64,000 bases of DNA from assembly GCA_035943935.1 (NCBI GenBank), contig DASZBR010000002.1:1-64000 (forward strand), written 5' to 3'. Positions 34,167-43,554 of the stretch are shown piece after piece. Positions within the stretch are counted from its first letter, which is position 1, and every line of letters begins with the position of its first letter. Position numbers and translations under genes: made by a program. This stretch comes from DASZBR01 sp035943935. Lineage in GTDB: Bacteria; Pseudomonadota; Gammaproteobacteria; DASZBR01. The notes below the pieces were generated by a model. That model searched no databases and was not told the DNA's origin. It worked only from the letters and a program-made list of their open reading frames with translations.

Positions 34167-36641
34167 TTATTGTCTTTGATAAGCTGGAGCACCTTGGCCG
34201 AATACTTTTTCCGGTTCAGAATCTTCTGAGGGCCCGCATATTTTAGCCCACATTCTAGTCCAGCATCTTCCCAGAGAAGGACAGCCACGGCCTCCTTTAT
34301 AGGTTTGTTTTTGGCTAACAAGAGCGACTGTTTCGCCTTGTGTTGCTTGTTCTTCTGTTGGTTTCCCTTTTTCTAGTTCATCAGTGACATCTTCAATTTT
34401 ATCTCCCAGTTGGTCGTAAACGTTTTTTTGTTTTGGTTTGCAGCACTGGGAATTTCTGATTGCATTAAAAAGCTGTCCAATTTTATTTATGCCTGCTGCC
34501 GTTAAATTGATTCCGCCCTCCGTAAGCGCGCGCATTAAATAAAACATCATGAATATTTCAATCGTCATGGATGTTCCGAAAGCTGTTGTGGTGTTATAGG
34601 CACCTGCTTCGCCAACATAAATCAATTGAAAATAATTGGGATAAGCACCTAAATAAGCCAACGCAAGCGCGAACGCACCTACCCCCGCATTAATTGTTAA
34701 CTGTGCAGGTAATGAAAAACGTTTGTCCTCGGGTTTTGGCATTCCCGTTATCCCGTTTATATCCGTCAATGCATTCCAATTGTAGCTCGAGGTGAGATCG
34801 TAGCCAGCACACAACCCAAGTATTTTTTTATGGTTCGGGTCAGGATTTCTTGTCAGACTTAAACTAGTCGGAATATCAATAAGATCGCGACCGATGGGGC
34901 CGAAGACATTGATGCAACTGAATAATAATAATATTTGGATATAAGCTAATGCAGCTCCGCCTAAAACGTATTTAAAATCGCCACTCGCATTTGCCATGTC
35001 TATTCCGAGGGGAAGAAAATTAAAAAGTCCTTTTGCCAGAGCGCCCGTTGAGCCAAGAATGAATGCCACTCCCGTGGATTGAATGACTATTTCGCGTGCG
35101 TTTCTGCTTTGGATGGCCCGTGTAAAATCCCACATGGTTTTGTAGACGCCTGCTTGCGTCATTCTTAAGATAGGTTCCACAGACAAGTAGTTGCCGACGT
35201 AAGCGCCTACAGCTGCATAGTTTTTAAAAATACCGCCATATTGGAAACCTTCATTAATCGCCAGGAAAAAACCAGTAAGATGATAGAAGTTAACCGTATC
35301 TGAAAAGGCGCCCAGTGCGACATAAACCAGTAGCGCAAAGAAAATGCCTGGGAGAGATTTTATGGTAAAGGCACCCAGCGCTTTAAAGACATCGTTCATA
35401 TCCCATGTGCCATGTTTAAGCATATTCTTGTATTTCTCGAACACTTTGTCGTAATTTTTGAGAAAGTAGTGAAAATCGGCGGTCATTGCAGCGTAAGTTA
35501 TCAATGAAACCCCGACGATCAGCAAGAATTTTCCGAGAAATGCACCCAGTCCAACGAAGCTACCAAAAGCCAGATCTTCAGCAGTAGGGGTGTAGGTTCC
35601 ATTGGCGACTTTAGCGAAAATTTCAGCCATGCGCATACCGTATTCCATAAACGCCGCGGTTGAATTTGGCGCTGCTGTAGCATTATTGGGTATTCCACCT
35701 GCATACGCTTGAACCCATGCAGCTGCACCTTGCCCCACCATGGAAGCAAACACAAACGAGATAAGAATAGCATAGACAGCAAGTTTGACGGCTTTGTAAC
35801 TACCTTCTTTGGTATTAGCGTTATAGGGTTTTTCTTTGCTTATTTCTACGCGGAATGATTCAGCATCCACCGGAAAAAATTTAAAGTCGCAACCTGTAGG
35901 CAACGATTGAAAAAGTGTCATGAGATTTGTGGCGCGTCTTACAGCCGTTTCGCATCGCGTTTTAGCGTCGTCGTATAGTTTTTTTGTGACGGCGTAGTTA
36001 ATATCAGTATGTTTAACGTTAGCCAATTTGCCTTTAGCTTTAAGGAAATCAACCTGAATGTCACTCAATTCCTTGAATAGTACGTAAGCATCGACTTCTT
36101 TTTCTTCGAGAGTGATAGAAGCAAAACTGTTACCTTTTTTGAGAATATGGATAATCGTTTCGTCTTCTTTTTCTTTCCAATCGATTTCTCCAGAATTTTT
36201 TTCAAGGATGCCGTTGCTATCTATAAGGTAGTGTTTGTCATCAAGGCCTTCGTCGCCCACTTCGATGATATGAAGTTTAATATGAAATGTTTGGCAGATG
36301 CTCTTGCTGTCTCGTTCAAGATCTCCGGCGCGGTCGTTGGCGTCAACACATGCGGCTCTTAATTTTCGGTGAATCTCTGCTTGTTTGAAAGAATACTCAT
36401 CTCCGCCTTGTTTGCCATACCAGCCGCGGGCTATTGCGTCATAAAAAGAATCTATGTCGGGTCTTGGATCGACGTCATTTACTTTGAATTCTTTGGGGAT
36501 AAAAGACCATGGGTTCGGCATGGATTCAGTATCAGCTGCCATAAGGGCCGGTTGCCGACTGAAGGTCCGCATTGCAAAAGCTTTTTTTGCGTCGATATCT
36601 CTTTGTAAACGGGGGGAGGCAGGTGGGGATGTGGATTCCAT
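34167..36641 (-). CDS. Large multi-pass membrane protein with degenerate OTU-like N-terminus
   Basis: No family is recognised with certainty in this 824-residue protein. The N-terminal 190 residues resemble an OTU-type cysteine protease layout: PDIDSFYDAIARG (61-73) where such proteins have D-x-x-C-F-F-D-A, and IKLHIIEVGDEG ... HYLID (121-141) as the His region. Ser65 stands at the catalytic Cys position, so activity is doubtful. Many hydrophobic segments run from about 278 to 700. A hydrophilic tail with CC after the last helix (NSQCCKPKQ) follows. AAGGAG precedes the ATG. The layout suggests a membrane-targeted effector; this is inference. Confidence 0.65.
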   Translation of the reverse strand: MESTSPPASPRLQRDIDAKKAFAMRTFSRQPALMAADTESMPNPWSFIPKEFKVNDVDPRPDIDSFYDAIARGWYGKQGGDEYSFKQAEIHRKLRAACVDANDRAGDLERDSKSICQTFHIKLHIIEVGDEGLDDKHYLIDSNGILEKNSGEIDWKEKEDETIIHILKKGNSFASITLEEKEVDAYVLFKELSDIQVDFLKAKGKLANVKHTDINYAVTKKLYDDAKTRCETAVRRATNLMTLFQSLPTGCDFKFFPVDAESFRVEISKEKPYNANTKEGSYKAVKLAVYAILISFVFASMVGQGAAAWVQAYAGGIPNNATAAPNSTAAFMEYGMRMAEIFAKVANGTYTPTAEDLAFGSFVGLGAFLGKFLLIVGVSLITYAAMTADFHYFLKNYDKVFEKYKNMLKHGTWDMNDVFKALGAFTIKSLPGIFFALLVYVALGAFSDTVNFYHLTGFFLAINEGFQYGGIFKNYAAVGAYVGNYLSVEPILRMTQAGVYKTMWDFTRAIQSRNAREIVIQSTGVAFILGSTGALAKGLFNFLPLGIDMANASGDFKYVLGGAALAYIQILLLFSCINVFGPIGRDLIDIPTSLSLTRNPDPNHKKILGLCAGYDLTSSYNWNALTDINGITGMPKPEDKRFSLPAQLTINAGVGAFALALAYLGAYPNYFQLIYVGEAGAYNTTTAFGTSMTIEIFMMFYLMRALTEGGINLTAAGINKIGQLFNAIRNSQCCKPKQKNVYDQLGDKIEDVTDELEKGKPTEEQATQGETVALVSQKQTYKGGRGCPSLGRCWTRMWAKICGPSEDSEPEKVFGQGAPAYQRQ

Positions 36642-36710
36642 TGTTTTCTCCTTTTATGGACGGGGGTGAGGCTGGGTCGCCGGTATTCTATAGGATATTG
36701 GTGAAAGTTT

Positions 36711-36762
36711 GATGCTATAATTGCGTCGTTATCGAGAAAAGTGTTGTTTCCGTAATAGCATC
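36711..36762. promoter_or_regulatory. Inverted repeat upstream of the LysR gene
   Basis: GATGCTAT (36711-36718) and ATAGCATC (36755-36762) form a perfect 8-bp inverted repeat 36 nt apart. It lies between the divergent membrane-protein and LysR genes. A TATAAT (36716-36721) overlaps the left arm. It could be a regulator binding region; LysR proteins often control their own divergent promoters. Confidence 0.4.
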
Positions 36763-36782
36763 AATAAGAGAGGATTACCTTC

Positions 36783-37670
36783 ATGAAAAGCCATTTGCCC
36801 AGTGATTTATTTGCCTTTGCGCAGGTTGTTGCTGCAGGCGGTTTCACAAAAGCCGCAAAATCCTTAGATATTTCGCCATCGGTATTAAGCAAGCGTATTG
36901 CTCGCCTAGAGTCAGAATTGGGTGTGGATTTATTAAAGCGCACGACGCGGACGATTCGCTTAACAGAAACGGGTGAGCGGTGTTTAACCGAAATTCAAGC
37001 GATGCAAAGGCAATTTGAAGAAATTCTGCAGAAAATTAAACGAAACCAACATATTCCCGAAGGCAAATTACGCATTGCCTCTACCGCCAGTTTTGCACAA
37101 ACGCATTTAGAAATAGCACTGTGGGAATTTCATGCTCTCTATCCCAAAATAAAAATAGAGCTAGTCTTGGGTCAGTCATCAATCAGATTAATGGAAAAAA
37201 ATATCGATGTGGGAATATTTATTCGCGATGTTCCGGATTCGCGTTTAGTCGCTAAAAAAATTGGCGTGCGTAAATTAGTCGTGTGCGCCTCGCCGGATTA
37301 TTTTAAAAAACACGGTACTCCTAAAAAGCCCAAAGATTTATTGGAACATAATTGTTTGTTATATAGATTCGAAAATAAAAATGATTTATGGAAATTCAAA
37401 AATACCGAAGTGAATGTCAGTGGAAATTTCTCCGCCAATAGCTCGCAAGTTTTATTACAAGCAGCGTTACGTGGAAAGGGTATCGTCAAGCTTTCAGGAT
37501 ATTTAGTCAGCCAAGCTATAAAAGAAAAAAAACTAGAAAGCGTGTTGGAAGATTATTGTCCGAGAGATATCAGTATTTATGCCGCGTATCCGTATGCGCG
37601 TTATCCGTCATTAAATGTTAAAGCGTTTATTGAATTTTTAGACAAGCGGTTTCGCGGACGTTTTCAATGA
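36783..37670 (+). CDS. LysR-family transcriptional regulator
   Basis: This 295-residue protein has an N-terminal winged helix-turn-helix (FAQVVAAGGFTKAAKSLDISPSVLSKRIARLE, shown here only as a region at residues 9-40). The substrate-binding domain has GKLRIASTASFAQTHLE near residue 94 and IDVGIFIRDVPDSRLVAKKI. It resembles the CrgA/AaeR subgroup. The ligand and targets are unknown; the divergent 824-residue membrane protein is one candidate. Its 3' end overlaps bolA by 33 nt in convergent orientation. Confidence 0.9.
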   Translation: MKSHLPSDLFAFAQVVAAGGFTKAAKSLDISPSVLSKRIARLESELGVDLLKRTTRTIRLTETGERCLTEIQAMQRQFEEILQKIKRNQHIPEGKLRIASTASFAQTHLEIALWEFHALYPKIKIELVLGQSSIRLMEKNIDVGIFIRDVPDSRLVAKKIGVRKLVVCASPDYFKKHGTPKKPKDLLEHNCLLYRFENKNDLWKFKNTEVNVSGNFSANSSQVLLQAALRGKGIVKLSGYLVSQAIKEKKLESVLEDYCPRDISIYAAYPYARYPSLNVKAFIEFLDKRFRGRFQ

Positions 37671-37868
37671 GATCGCATGAATGGTGCCTGATTTAATCGC
37701 ATTATCTAATGCCGCATACACTAATTGATGTTGCTCTATGCGAGATTTGCCTTCAAAGTCCGGGCAGATAATTTCTGCGCGATAATGTTTGCCATCTTTA
37801 CTCGATACCGTAACGGTTGCGTTAGGCAGATGAGATAAAATTAAGCTTCGGATGTCGTCGGCGTGCAT
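37638..37868 (-). CDS. ibaG: BolA-family protein (IbaG/YrbA type)
   Basis: This 76-residue protein has the BolA/YrbA fold signature SKDGKHYRAEIICPDFEGKSRIEQHQLVYAAL, seen across residues 23-54. It includes the His used for Fe-S/glutaredoxin partnering. It stands at the end of the mla operon, as IbaG does in E. coli. murA, the usual next gene, is absent and LysR converges instead. It overlaps mlaB by 28 nt. Confidence 0.9.
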   Translation of the reverse strand: MHADDIRSLILSHLPNATVTVSSKDGKHYRAEIICPDFEGKSRIEQHQLVYAALDNAIKSGTIHAISLKTSAKPLV

Positions 37869-38161
37869 GGCAGTATGGAATCCAAATCGCTAATTTTTGC
37901 GGCTGCCAATAACTTGGCAGGTAAGTTTAAAAATAAAATATTCTTATGGGTTTCATGGGCATGACGCAAAAGAGCGGTGAGCAACGCAAGGCCTGCACTG
38001 TTACTTTGTGAGATACCCGCGAAATCAAATTTCACTTCGGCGGTGGAGCGAGTAATAATTTCACTGGCTTCTTGTAATACACTCGAGACATTATCAAAGT
38101 CCAATATGCCCGAAATATGAAATTCGGTTGGAGATTTGGAGGTAATGGTGGGTTTATTCAT
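37841..38161 (-). CDS. mlaB: STAS-domain protein MlaB
   Basis: This 106-residue STAS protein is the cytoplasmic regulator of the MlaFEDB transporter. FDFAGISQSNSAGLALL carries the conserved Ser/Thr-type loop. ATG 38161 (NKPTITSK) overlaps mlaC by 8 nt; a longer frame begins at 38191. It overlaps bolA by 28 nt. Confidence 0.88.
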   Translation of the reverse strand: MNKPTITSKSPTEFHISGILDFDNVSSVLQEASEIITRSTAEVKFDFAGISQSNSAGLALLTALLRHAHETHKNILFLNLPAKLLAAAKISDLDSILPCTPTTSEA

Positions 38162-38804
38162 TGTTGGTATTACCTTTGAGTGCATCTGCACGTGATAGCT
38201 TTTGATTATGTTCTTTTAATTTTTGCGTTAAGTTAGCCAGCCCACCTTGATCTAAATCGCCTGAAAATTGCGCACGGAAATTATTGACCACGCTGACATT
38301 GTCTACGCTGAAATCCACGACTTTCCACTGATTGCCTTCGAGCAATAAAATGTAACTGACGGGAACTGCAGGGGCGCTGGGTTGAACGACTTCGCTTTGA
38401 ACCGTTACTTGTGTTTGACCTTCATAACCGCCGCGAATGGGATAAAATTTAACGGTTTGATCGGAGTATGACGCGAGTGCAGCAGCATACGTGCGTGTTA
38501 ATAATTCCGTAAATTGGGGAGTAAAATCTTTTTTCTCTTGTGCCGTCGCACTCATCCACGCGGCGCGACCAATCACAGAGCGAGCCATGTAGTCCATGTC
38601 GAAATGCGGTAAGAGTACTTTGTCGACAATATTAAAGACGCGATTGGGATCTGATTTTAAGGTGGACTGATGAACTTTAAGTTCTGACAGCATTTTATCC
38701 GATGTGGGTTGCAGCATGTCCATCGGCGAGGGTGTTGCATGAGCAACCGCAGAAAAAAGTGAAAAAAATACCAAGAAAAGAAAAGGGGCGGCATGGCGTT
38801 TCAT
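38154..38804 (-). CDS. mlaC: Periplasmic phospholipid-binding protein MlaC
   Basis: This 216-residue secreted protein starts with a signal peptide (HAAPFLFLVFFSLFSAVAHA). The family blocks are VLPHFDMDYMARSVIGRAAWM and VDFSVDNVSVVNNFRAQF. It shuttles phospholipid between the outer-membrane MlaA complex and MlaFEDB. It overlaps mlaD by ATGA. Confidence 0.95.
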   Translation of the reverse strand: MKRHAAPFLFLVFFSLFSAVAHATPSPMDMLQPTSDKMLSELKVHQSTLKSDPNRVFNIVDKVLLPHFDMDYMARSVIGRAAWMSATAQEKKDFTPQFTELLTRTYAAALASYSDQTVKFYPIRGGYEGQTQVTVQSEVVQPSAPAVPVSYILLLEGNQWKVVDFSVDNVSVVNNFRAQFSGDLDQGGLANLTQKLKEHNQKLSRADALKGNTNNE

Positions 38805-39325
38805 TTTGTGATCTCCGAGGTTGGTTTGCTATTACTACTGCTGCTGTTGCTACTGGTGCTATTGTCGTTACCCGAACCGATTTTATACATTAATTGTCCA
38901 ATTAAGTTCTCCAGGATGAGGGCAGAATGAGTAGTCTGAATTTTATCACCATTCTTCAGATTTGTGTTAGAAAACCCAGGGCTGAGACTGATGTAGTTTG
39001 ATCCCAACAGCCCCTCGGTAAAAATACTGGCGGAACTATCCGTGGGAATGGCATTTTGATTAGGATCAATATGCATGGTGACGACGGCTTTAAAGGTTGA
39101 GGGGTTTAATTGAATGCTCGCGACTTCTCCCACGCGAACTCCACCGATGGACACGGGGGCATGGATGCGTAAATCGCCAATGTTGTCGAAGTTGGCTTGG
39201 ATTTCATAACCATTTCGGCCAATGATATTTGCGAGTCCGCTGACTTGAAATGCGAGCATGACTAACGACAGAATGCCGGCGAGTAAAAATAATCCGACAA
39301 AAATTTCAACTGTTCTGGTTTTCAC
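38801..39325 (-). CDS. mlaD: MCE-domain protein MlaD
   Basis: This 174-residue protein has one N-terminal membrane helix, then an MCE domain (YEIQANFDNIGDLRIHAPVS, VRVGEVASIQL, TEGLLGSNYISLSPG). It forms the hexameric periplasmic ring of the transporter. The tail is a Ser/Asn run. There is a 1-nt gap to mlaE. Confidence 0.95.
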   Translation of the reverse strand: MKTRTVEIFVGLFLLAGILSLVMLAFQVSGLANIIGRNGYEIQANFDNIGDLRIHAPVSIGGVRVGEVASIQLNPSTFKAVVTMHIDPNQNAIPTDSSASIFTEGLLGSNYISLSPGFSNTNLKNGDKIQTTHSALILENLIGQLMYKIGSGNDNSTSSNSSSSNSKPTSEITK

Positions 39326-39326
39326 G

Positions 39327-40109
39327 TTACCAGCCTCCTAACATCATAGTAGTTAAAACAAAATCTAATCCCAATACCGCCAGTGAAGCATAGACAACGG
39401 ATTTCGTGGTTGCGCGACTAATACCTTCTGCAGTAGGAACACAATCATAACCTTGAAATACTGCAATCCAGGTGACCACACCACCAAACACAATGCTTTT
39501 AATCACCCCATTTAAAACATCTTCATGAAAATTAACGCCAGCCTGCATGTTACTCCAAAAGGATCCACCGTCGACGCCTAACCAACTGACGCCCACTAAA
39601 TATCCGCCATAAATGGCAATCGCGCTGAAAATGAGCATGAGGAGGGGCATTGAAATAAAACCTGCCCAAAAACGCGGAGAAATAATTCGCCATAAGGGAT
39701 CGACGCCGATCATTTCCATGCTGGTTAATTGTTCGGTGGCTTTCATTAATCCAATTTCAGCGGTGAGAGCAGAACCGGCTCGACCAGCAAATAATAACGC
39801 GGTGACAACAGGACCTAATTCACGCACTACACTCAATGCAATTAATTGTCCGAGTTGTTGCGTTGCACTGAATTTTTCGAGTGTGTGGTATCCCTGTAAT
39901 CCTAATACCATGCCAATAAATAAACCCGAGACTAAAATAATTAATAAAGATAACACTCCAACACTGTAAATTTCGCGAATTAAGAGGGGGAAGCTTTTTA
40001 TAAACCGGGGACGACGAATTAAGGTTCGTAATAAAAAAACAGTGGCGCGACCTAAGCCTTCTAAACCATCTAATCCCCAGCGGCCTAATGAGGCGATACT
40101 TTCAATCAT
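39327..40109 (-). CDS. mlaE: ABC permease MlaE
   Basis: This 260-residue MlaE/YrbE permease has the characteristic region GPVVTALLFAGRAGSALTAE and GVDPLWRIISPRF. VAVFQGYDCVPTAEGISRAT lies near the C-terminus. About five membrane segments are visible. It overlaps mlaF by ATGA. Confidence 0.96.
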   Translation of the reverse strand: MIESIASLGRWGLDGLEGLGRATVFLLRTLIRRPRFIKSFPLLIREIYSVGVLSLLIILVSGLFIGMVLGLQGYHTLEKFSATQQLGQLIALSVVRELGPVVTALLFAGRAGSALTAEIGLMKATEQLTSMEMIGVDPLWRIISPRFWAGFISMPLLMLIFSAIAIYGGYLVGVSWLGVDGGSFWSNMQAGVNFHEDVLNGVIKSIVFGGVVTWIAVFQGYDCVPTAEGISRATTKSVVYASLAVLGLDFVLTTMMLGGW

Positions 40110-40930
40110 CGTTGAGTTTCTCCCAAGAGATCTTTTTTGAAATCAGCGGCGGGATAATGAAAGGGCACAACACCATCGGGCAAGCCTTTAATAAATTGCA
40201 CAACAGCAGGAGCCTGACTACTTTGTAATTCAGTAGGCGAGCCTTGTCCAATAATTTTGCCATTCGAAATAACATAAACATAATCAGCAATCGCAAAAAC
40301 TTCTTGTACATCATGTGAGACGACAATACTGGTCATACCTAATGCATCGTTTAGCGTACGAATTAATTTCATTAATACGCCAATGGCGATCGGGTCCTGT
40401 CCCGTGAATGGCTCGTCGTACATAATTAATTGCGGATCGAGTGCAATGCCTCGAGCGAGTGCAACACGTCGACTCATTCCACCGGATAATTCACTGGCCA
40501 TTAAATCACGCGCGCCGCGAAGGCCTACGGCTTGTAATTTTAATAAGACGAGATCGCGAATTAAATTCTCAGAAAGTTTGGTGTGTTCTCGTAACGGAAA
40601 AGCCACATTTTCAAAAGCAGATAAATTCGTAAATAAAGCGCCACTTTGAAACAACATCCCAATACGACGGCGTAATTGGTATAAGTCATAGCGAGATAAT
40701 TGATGAATATTTTGGTTATCGAATAAGACCGTGCCTGAGTCTGGTTTTAACTGTGCGCCGATGAGTCTCAGTAGGGTTGTTTTTCCTGTGCCACTCGGGC
40801 CTAATACGGCCGTAATTTTTCCGCGAGCAATATCCAACTCCACATTATTAAATATAATGCGGTCTTTGCGATTAAAGCTTACGTTACGAAGGGTGACGAG
40901 ATTGTCGGACATCTGGAATTTATAACCCAT
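40106..40930 (-). CDS. mlaF: ABC ATP-binding protein MlaF
   Basis: This 274-residue ATPase has Walker A GPSGTGKTTLLRL, the signature LSGGMSRRVALARG, Walker B LIMYDEPFTGQDP and the switch His in IVVSHD. It powers the Mla lipid transport complex. The start may instead be ATG 40912 (SDNLVTLRNVSF); neither has a good ribosome site. It heads the operon mlaFEDCB-bolA, divergent from the 40991 gene. Confidence 0.95.
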   Translation of the reverse strand: MGYKFQMSDNLVTLRNVSFNRKDRIIFNNVELDIARGKITAVLGPSGTGKTTLLRLIGAQLKPDSGTVLFDNQNIHQLSRYDLYQLRRRIGMLFQSGALFTNLSAFENVAFPLREHTKLSENLIRDLVLLKLQAVGLRGARDLMASELSGGMSRRVALARGIALDPQLIMYDEPFTGQDPIAIGVLMKLIRTLNDALGMTSIVVSHDVQEVFAIADYVYVISNGKIIGQGSPTELQSSQAPAVVQFIKGLPDGVVPFHYPAADFKKDLLGETQR

Positions 40931-40990
40931 ATCAGAAGATTATGCTAGATTGGTGAAAGAGCATCGCGTGAATATAAGGAGAGTGTAAAG

Positions 40991-42586
40991 ATGGCACAAG
41001 AAACAGAAGCGGTAGATGTAAGAACAGTAATAGAAAGAACAGAAGCAGAACGAGAAGAAAATATTCCGCCTTCATTTGAGCCTCCACTTGAAGTTACTTC
41101 TCCCGCCATGGTTGCAGAGCTTCCTCCCACACCGCCACAAACACTATATAACGTCCGCCGAAAAGTGATCCTTTCTATAGGAGGGATTTTTATCATATTT
41201 ACATTTGTTCCTGTTGCTTCAGTGTATTCATACGCAGCGACGTGGGTCATCTTGACCATTAAACAGTGGGCTCAATGGATTGCTATTGCTGCGGGTGTTA
41301 TTAATTTGGGGGGAAAAGCAACGATATATGCTAATTTTGTGGGTCCCACAACGGGAGTGGTGGTTTCATTTTTGTCGGCCATCGATGGCCCCTCATTAAT
41401 CGCCGCAGATTATTATCGTATTGCAGCCTATTTAGGAATCGGCACGCCTTCAACGGCTGTTTTCTCAATGTTACAGCTGGAAACATTAATTACGTTTAAT
41501 ACAACAGTGACGCAATATGCGCCTATATTAAACTCCGCTTTTTTTGACTTAGCGGATGTGGCGATGGATGTGGCTTTTCAAGCGTGCACAACACTGGCGG
41601 TAGGCGCGCTCAATTTTTTCGGTGGATATTTTGTAGTAGAAAATGCATTGCGTTTACTCAAGGAATTCTGGAGAGAAATTCCCCATGTTCTAGGGCGGGG
41701 TACTCCGGCTGACGGTGAAGACCCTGCGGTTTATCTTGCGAGGCGCAAGAAACTTCTTTTGAAATGGATTCCAGGTCTCGTTTTTCAGGTGTTTGCAACA
41801 CCGGGTATGTATTCCTATATTGAGCTCACTCATAAATTATATGCAACTTTTATTCTTCCAGCCGTTGTTGCATGGTTAGGTTATTTTCCTTTGGGTGCGT
41901 GGCAATTTTTATTTATGGTTTTAGGCGTCGCTGTTGTCACAGCGATGAAGGCAGGGCTGAGCGTAGGGACTTTTCTGTGGGAATTTCTTCAGCCTAATTA
42001 CAAATGGCCTAGTCGAGTGCGTGTAGGTGTTAATGTATTCGAAGTGTCTCTGACGGTTTTTCTGGCGATAGTGAGTGCGTGGCAATTGGTTTATCAAGCT
42101 CAGTTGGCAGGACAAGGGGAAACCGAACAGGTCCTTTCTTTTATTACGTCATTTTTTATCGAATTGGGGCCCTTCATGTATGTGATAGGTGCCGTCGATG
42201 ATGGTATCACTTGGGTGATTGACAAGATTGCGGCAAATTGTTGCTTGGCTCCTCCTGCTAAAGTTATGCTCGTGCCTGATAATGGCAATGACAGCACGGA
42301 TGACTCAGAGCTGACAGCAGCGTCGCCCTCGATTCAAAGTCCAGATGAAGAAGAGGGCCGACCGCCAAGCCGTGCACCTTCTACTGATCTTCTCTTAGAC
42401 TCTGAGTCACCCATTCGACCGGGTTCTCCCTCTCAGCAAAATATGCCACTTCCCCAACAATCATCATCATGGTGGTCTTTCTTTGGATGTTGTAAAGGAA
42501 ATAGGGGTAAAATACCCAAACCCAAGAATAGTGATGAGGTCTTTACTAATGTGGTAGTTGCTGCACCTGCGGGAGGGATGGGATGA
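40991..42586 (+). CDS. Multi-pass membrane protein of unknown function
   Basis: This 531-residue protein is not recognised. A polar, acidic and proline-rich N-terminus (1-50) is followed by many hydrophobic segments up to about residue 415. A cysteine pair follows the last helix (AANCCLAPP). The tail is S/P/D-rich and holds a second cysteine pair (FFGCCKGNRGK). The design resembles the 34167-36641 protein: polar N-terminus, membrane core, CC, polar tail. AAGGAGA precedes the ATG. It sits between mlaF and kdsD, which otherwise look like ordinary LPS/lipid genes, and overlaps kdsD by ATGA. It could be a host-directed protein; this is inference. Confidence 0.65.
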   Translation: MAQETEAVDVRTVIERTEAEREENIPPSFEPPLEVTSPAMVAELPPTPPQTLYNVRRKVILSIGGIFIIFTFVPVASVYSYAATWVILTIKQWAQWIAIAAGVINLGGKATIYANFVGPTTGVVVSFLSAIDGPSLIAADYYRIAAYLGIGTPSTAVFSMLQLETLITFNTTVTQYAPILNSAFFDLADVAMDVAFQACTTLAVGALNFFGGYFVVENALRLLKEFWREIPHVLGRGTPADGEDPAVYLARRKKLLLKWIPGLVFQVFATPGMYSYIELTHKLYATFILPAVVAWLGYFPLGAWQFLFMVLGVAVVTAMKAGLSVGTFLWEFLQPNYKWPSRVRVGVNVFEVSLTVFLAIVSAWQLVYQAQLAGQGETEQVLSFITSFFIELGPFMYVIGAVDDGITWVIDKIAANCCLAPPAKVMLVPDNGNDSTDDSELTAASPSIQSPDEEEGRPPSRAPSTDLLLDSESPIRPGSPSQQNMPLPQQSSSWWSFFGCCKGNRGKIPKPKNSDEVFTNVVVAAPAGGMG

Positions 42587-43554
42587 CGTCGACACATTAC
42601 AAAAAATTTGGTCAAGCCGTAATTAATATTGAAGCTGAAGCCATTCATGCATTGAACGATCGCATTGATGAAAATTTTACCAAAGCCTGTGAAACTTTAT
42701 TGCAGTGCTCTGAGCGTGTCATTGTCATGGGTATGGGAAAGTCCAGTTACATTGGCGGAAAAATCGCCGCTACTTTAGCCAGTACTGGGACGCCCGCTTT
42801 CTTCGTTCATCCCGGCGAAGCGAGTCACGGTGATCTGGGAATGATCACACAAAAAGATGTTGTAATAGCCATATCAAATTCTGGCGAAACTCCCGAAATC
42901 CTGACTTTATTACCCTTAATTAAACATTTAAACGTTCCACTTATATCTATAACAGGAAATACCCAATCTACTTTATCTAAAGCCGCGGAAGTAAATTTAG
43001 ATGTCAGTATTAAAGAAGAGGCGTGCCCGTTAGGATTAGCACCCACGTCGAGTACAACCGCAGCACTGGTGATGGGCGATGCGTTGGCTATTACGTTATT
43101 ACAAGCGCGTGGATTTACGGCAGTCGATTTTGCGCGTTCACATCCGGGTGGACGATTAGGGAAACGACTACTTTTAAAAGTCAGTGATTTAATGAAAACG
43201 GGTGATGCACTGCCCATCGTAAAATCAACTGTAACGGTGTCTGAAGCGCTGAAAGAAATGTCTCAAAAAACATTGGGAATGACAACGGTCGTCGATTCCA
43301 GTAATAAATTATTAGGTATTTATACCGACGGTGATTTGCGCAGAACACTGGATAAAAATTTAGATATCCGAACAACATTAGTTCAAGATGTCATCACAAA
43401 AAATCCAAAAGTAATCAACGCAGATAAATTAGCCGTCGAAGCGCTTAAAATAATGGAAGATTTTCGTATTACCGCTTTAGTGATTGTTGATGAACATCAT
43501 CATCCTATAGGTGTAATTCATATGCATGATTTATTAAAAGCAGGAGTGGCCTAA
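42583..43554 (+). CDS. kdsD: D-arabinose 5-phosphate isomerase
   Basis: This 323-residue KpsF/GutQ-type enzyme makes arabinose 5-phosphate for Kdo synthesis. The SIS domain has GMGKSSYIGGKIAATLASTG and ISNSGETPEIL, with PTSSTTAALVMGDALA and ARSHPGGRLGKRLL at its end. Two CBS domains follow from about residue 205. The order kdsD-kdsC-lptC-lptB is conserved in gammaproteobacteria. It overlaps kdsC by 1 nt. Confidence 0.96.
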   Translation: MTSTHYKKFGQAVINIEAEAIHALNDRIDENFTKACETLLQCSERVIVMGMGKSSYIGGKIAATLASTGTPAFFVHPGEASHGDLGMITQKDVVIAISNSGETPEILTLLPLIKHLNVPLISITGNTQSTLSKAAEVNLDVSIKEEACPLGLAPTSSTTAALVMGDALAITLLQARGFTAVDFARSHPGGRLGKRLLLKVSDLMKTGDALPIVKSTVTVSEALKEMSQKTLGMTTVVDSSNKLLGIYTDGDLRRTLDKNLDIRTTLVQDVITKNPKVINADKLAVEALKIMEDFRITALVIVDEHHHPIGVIHMHDLLKAGVA

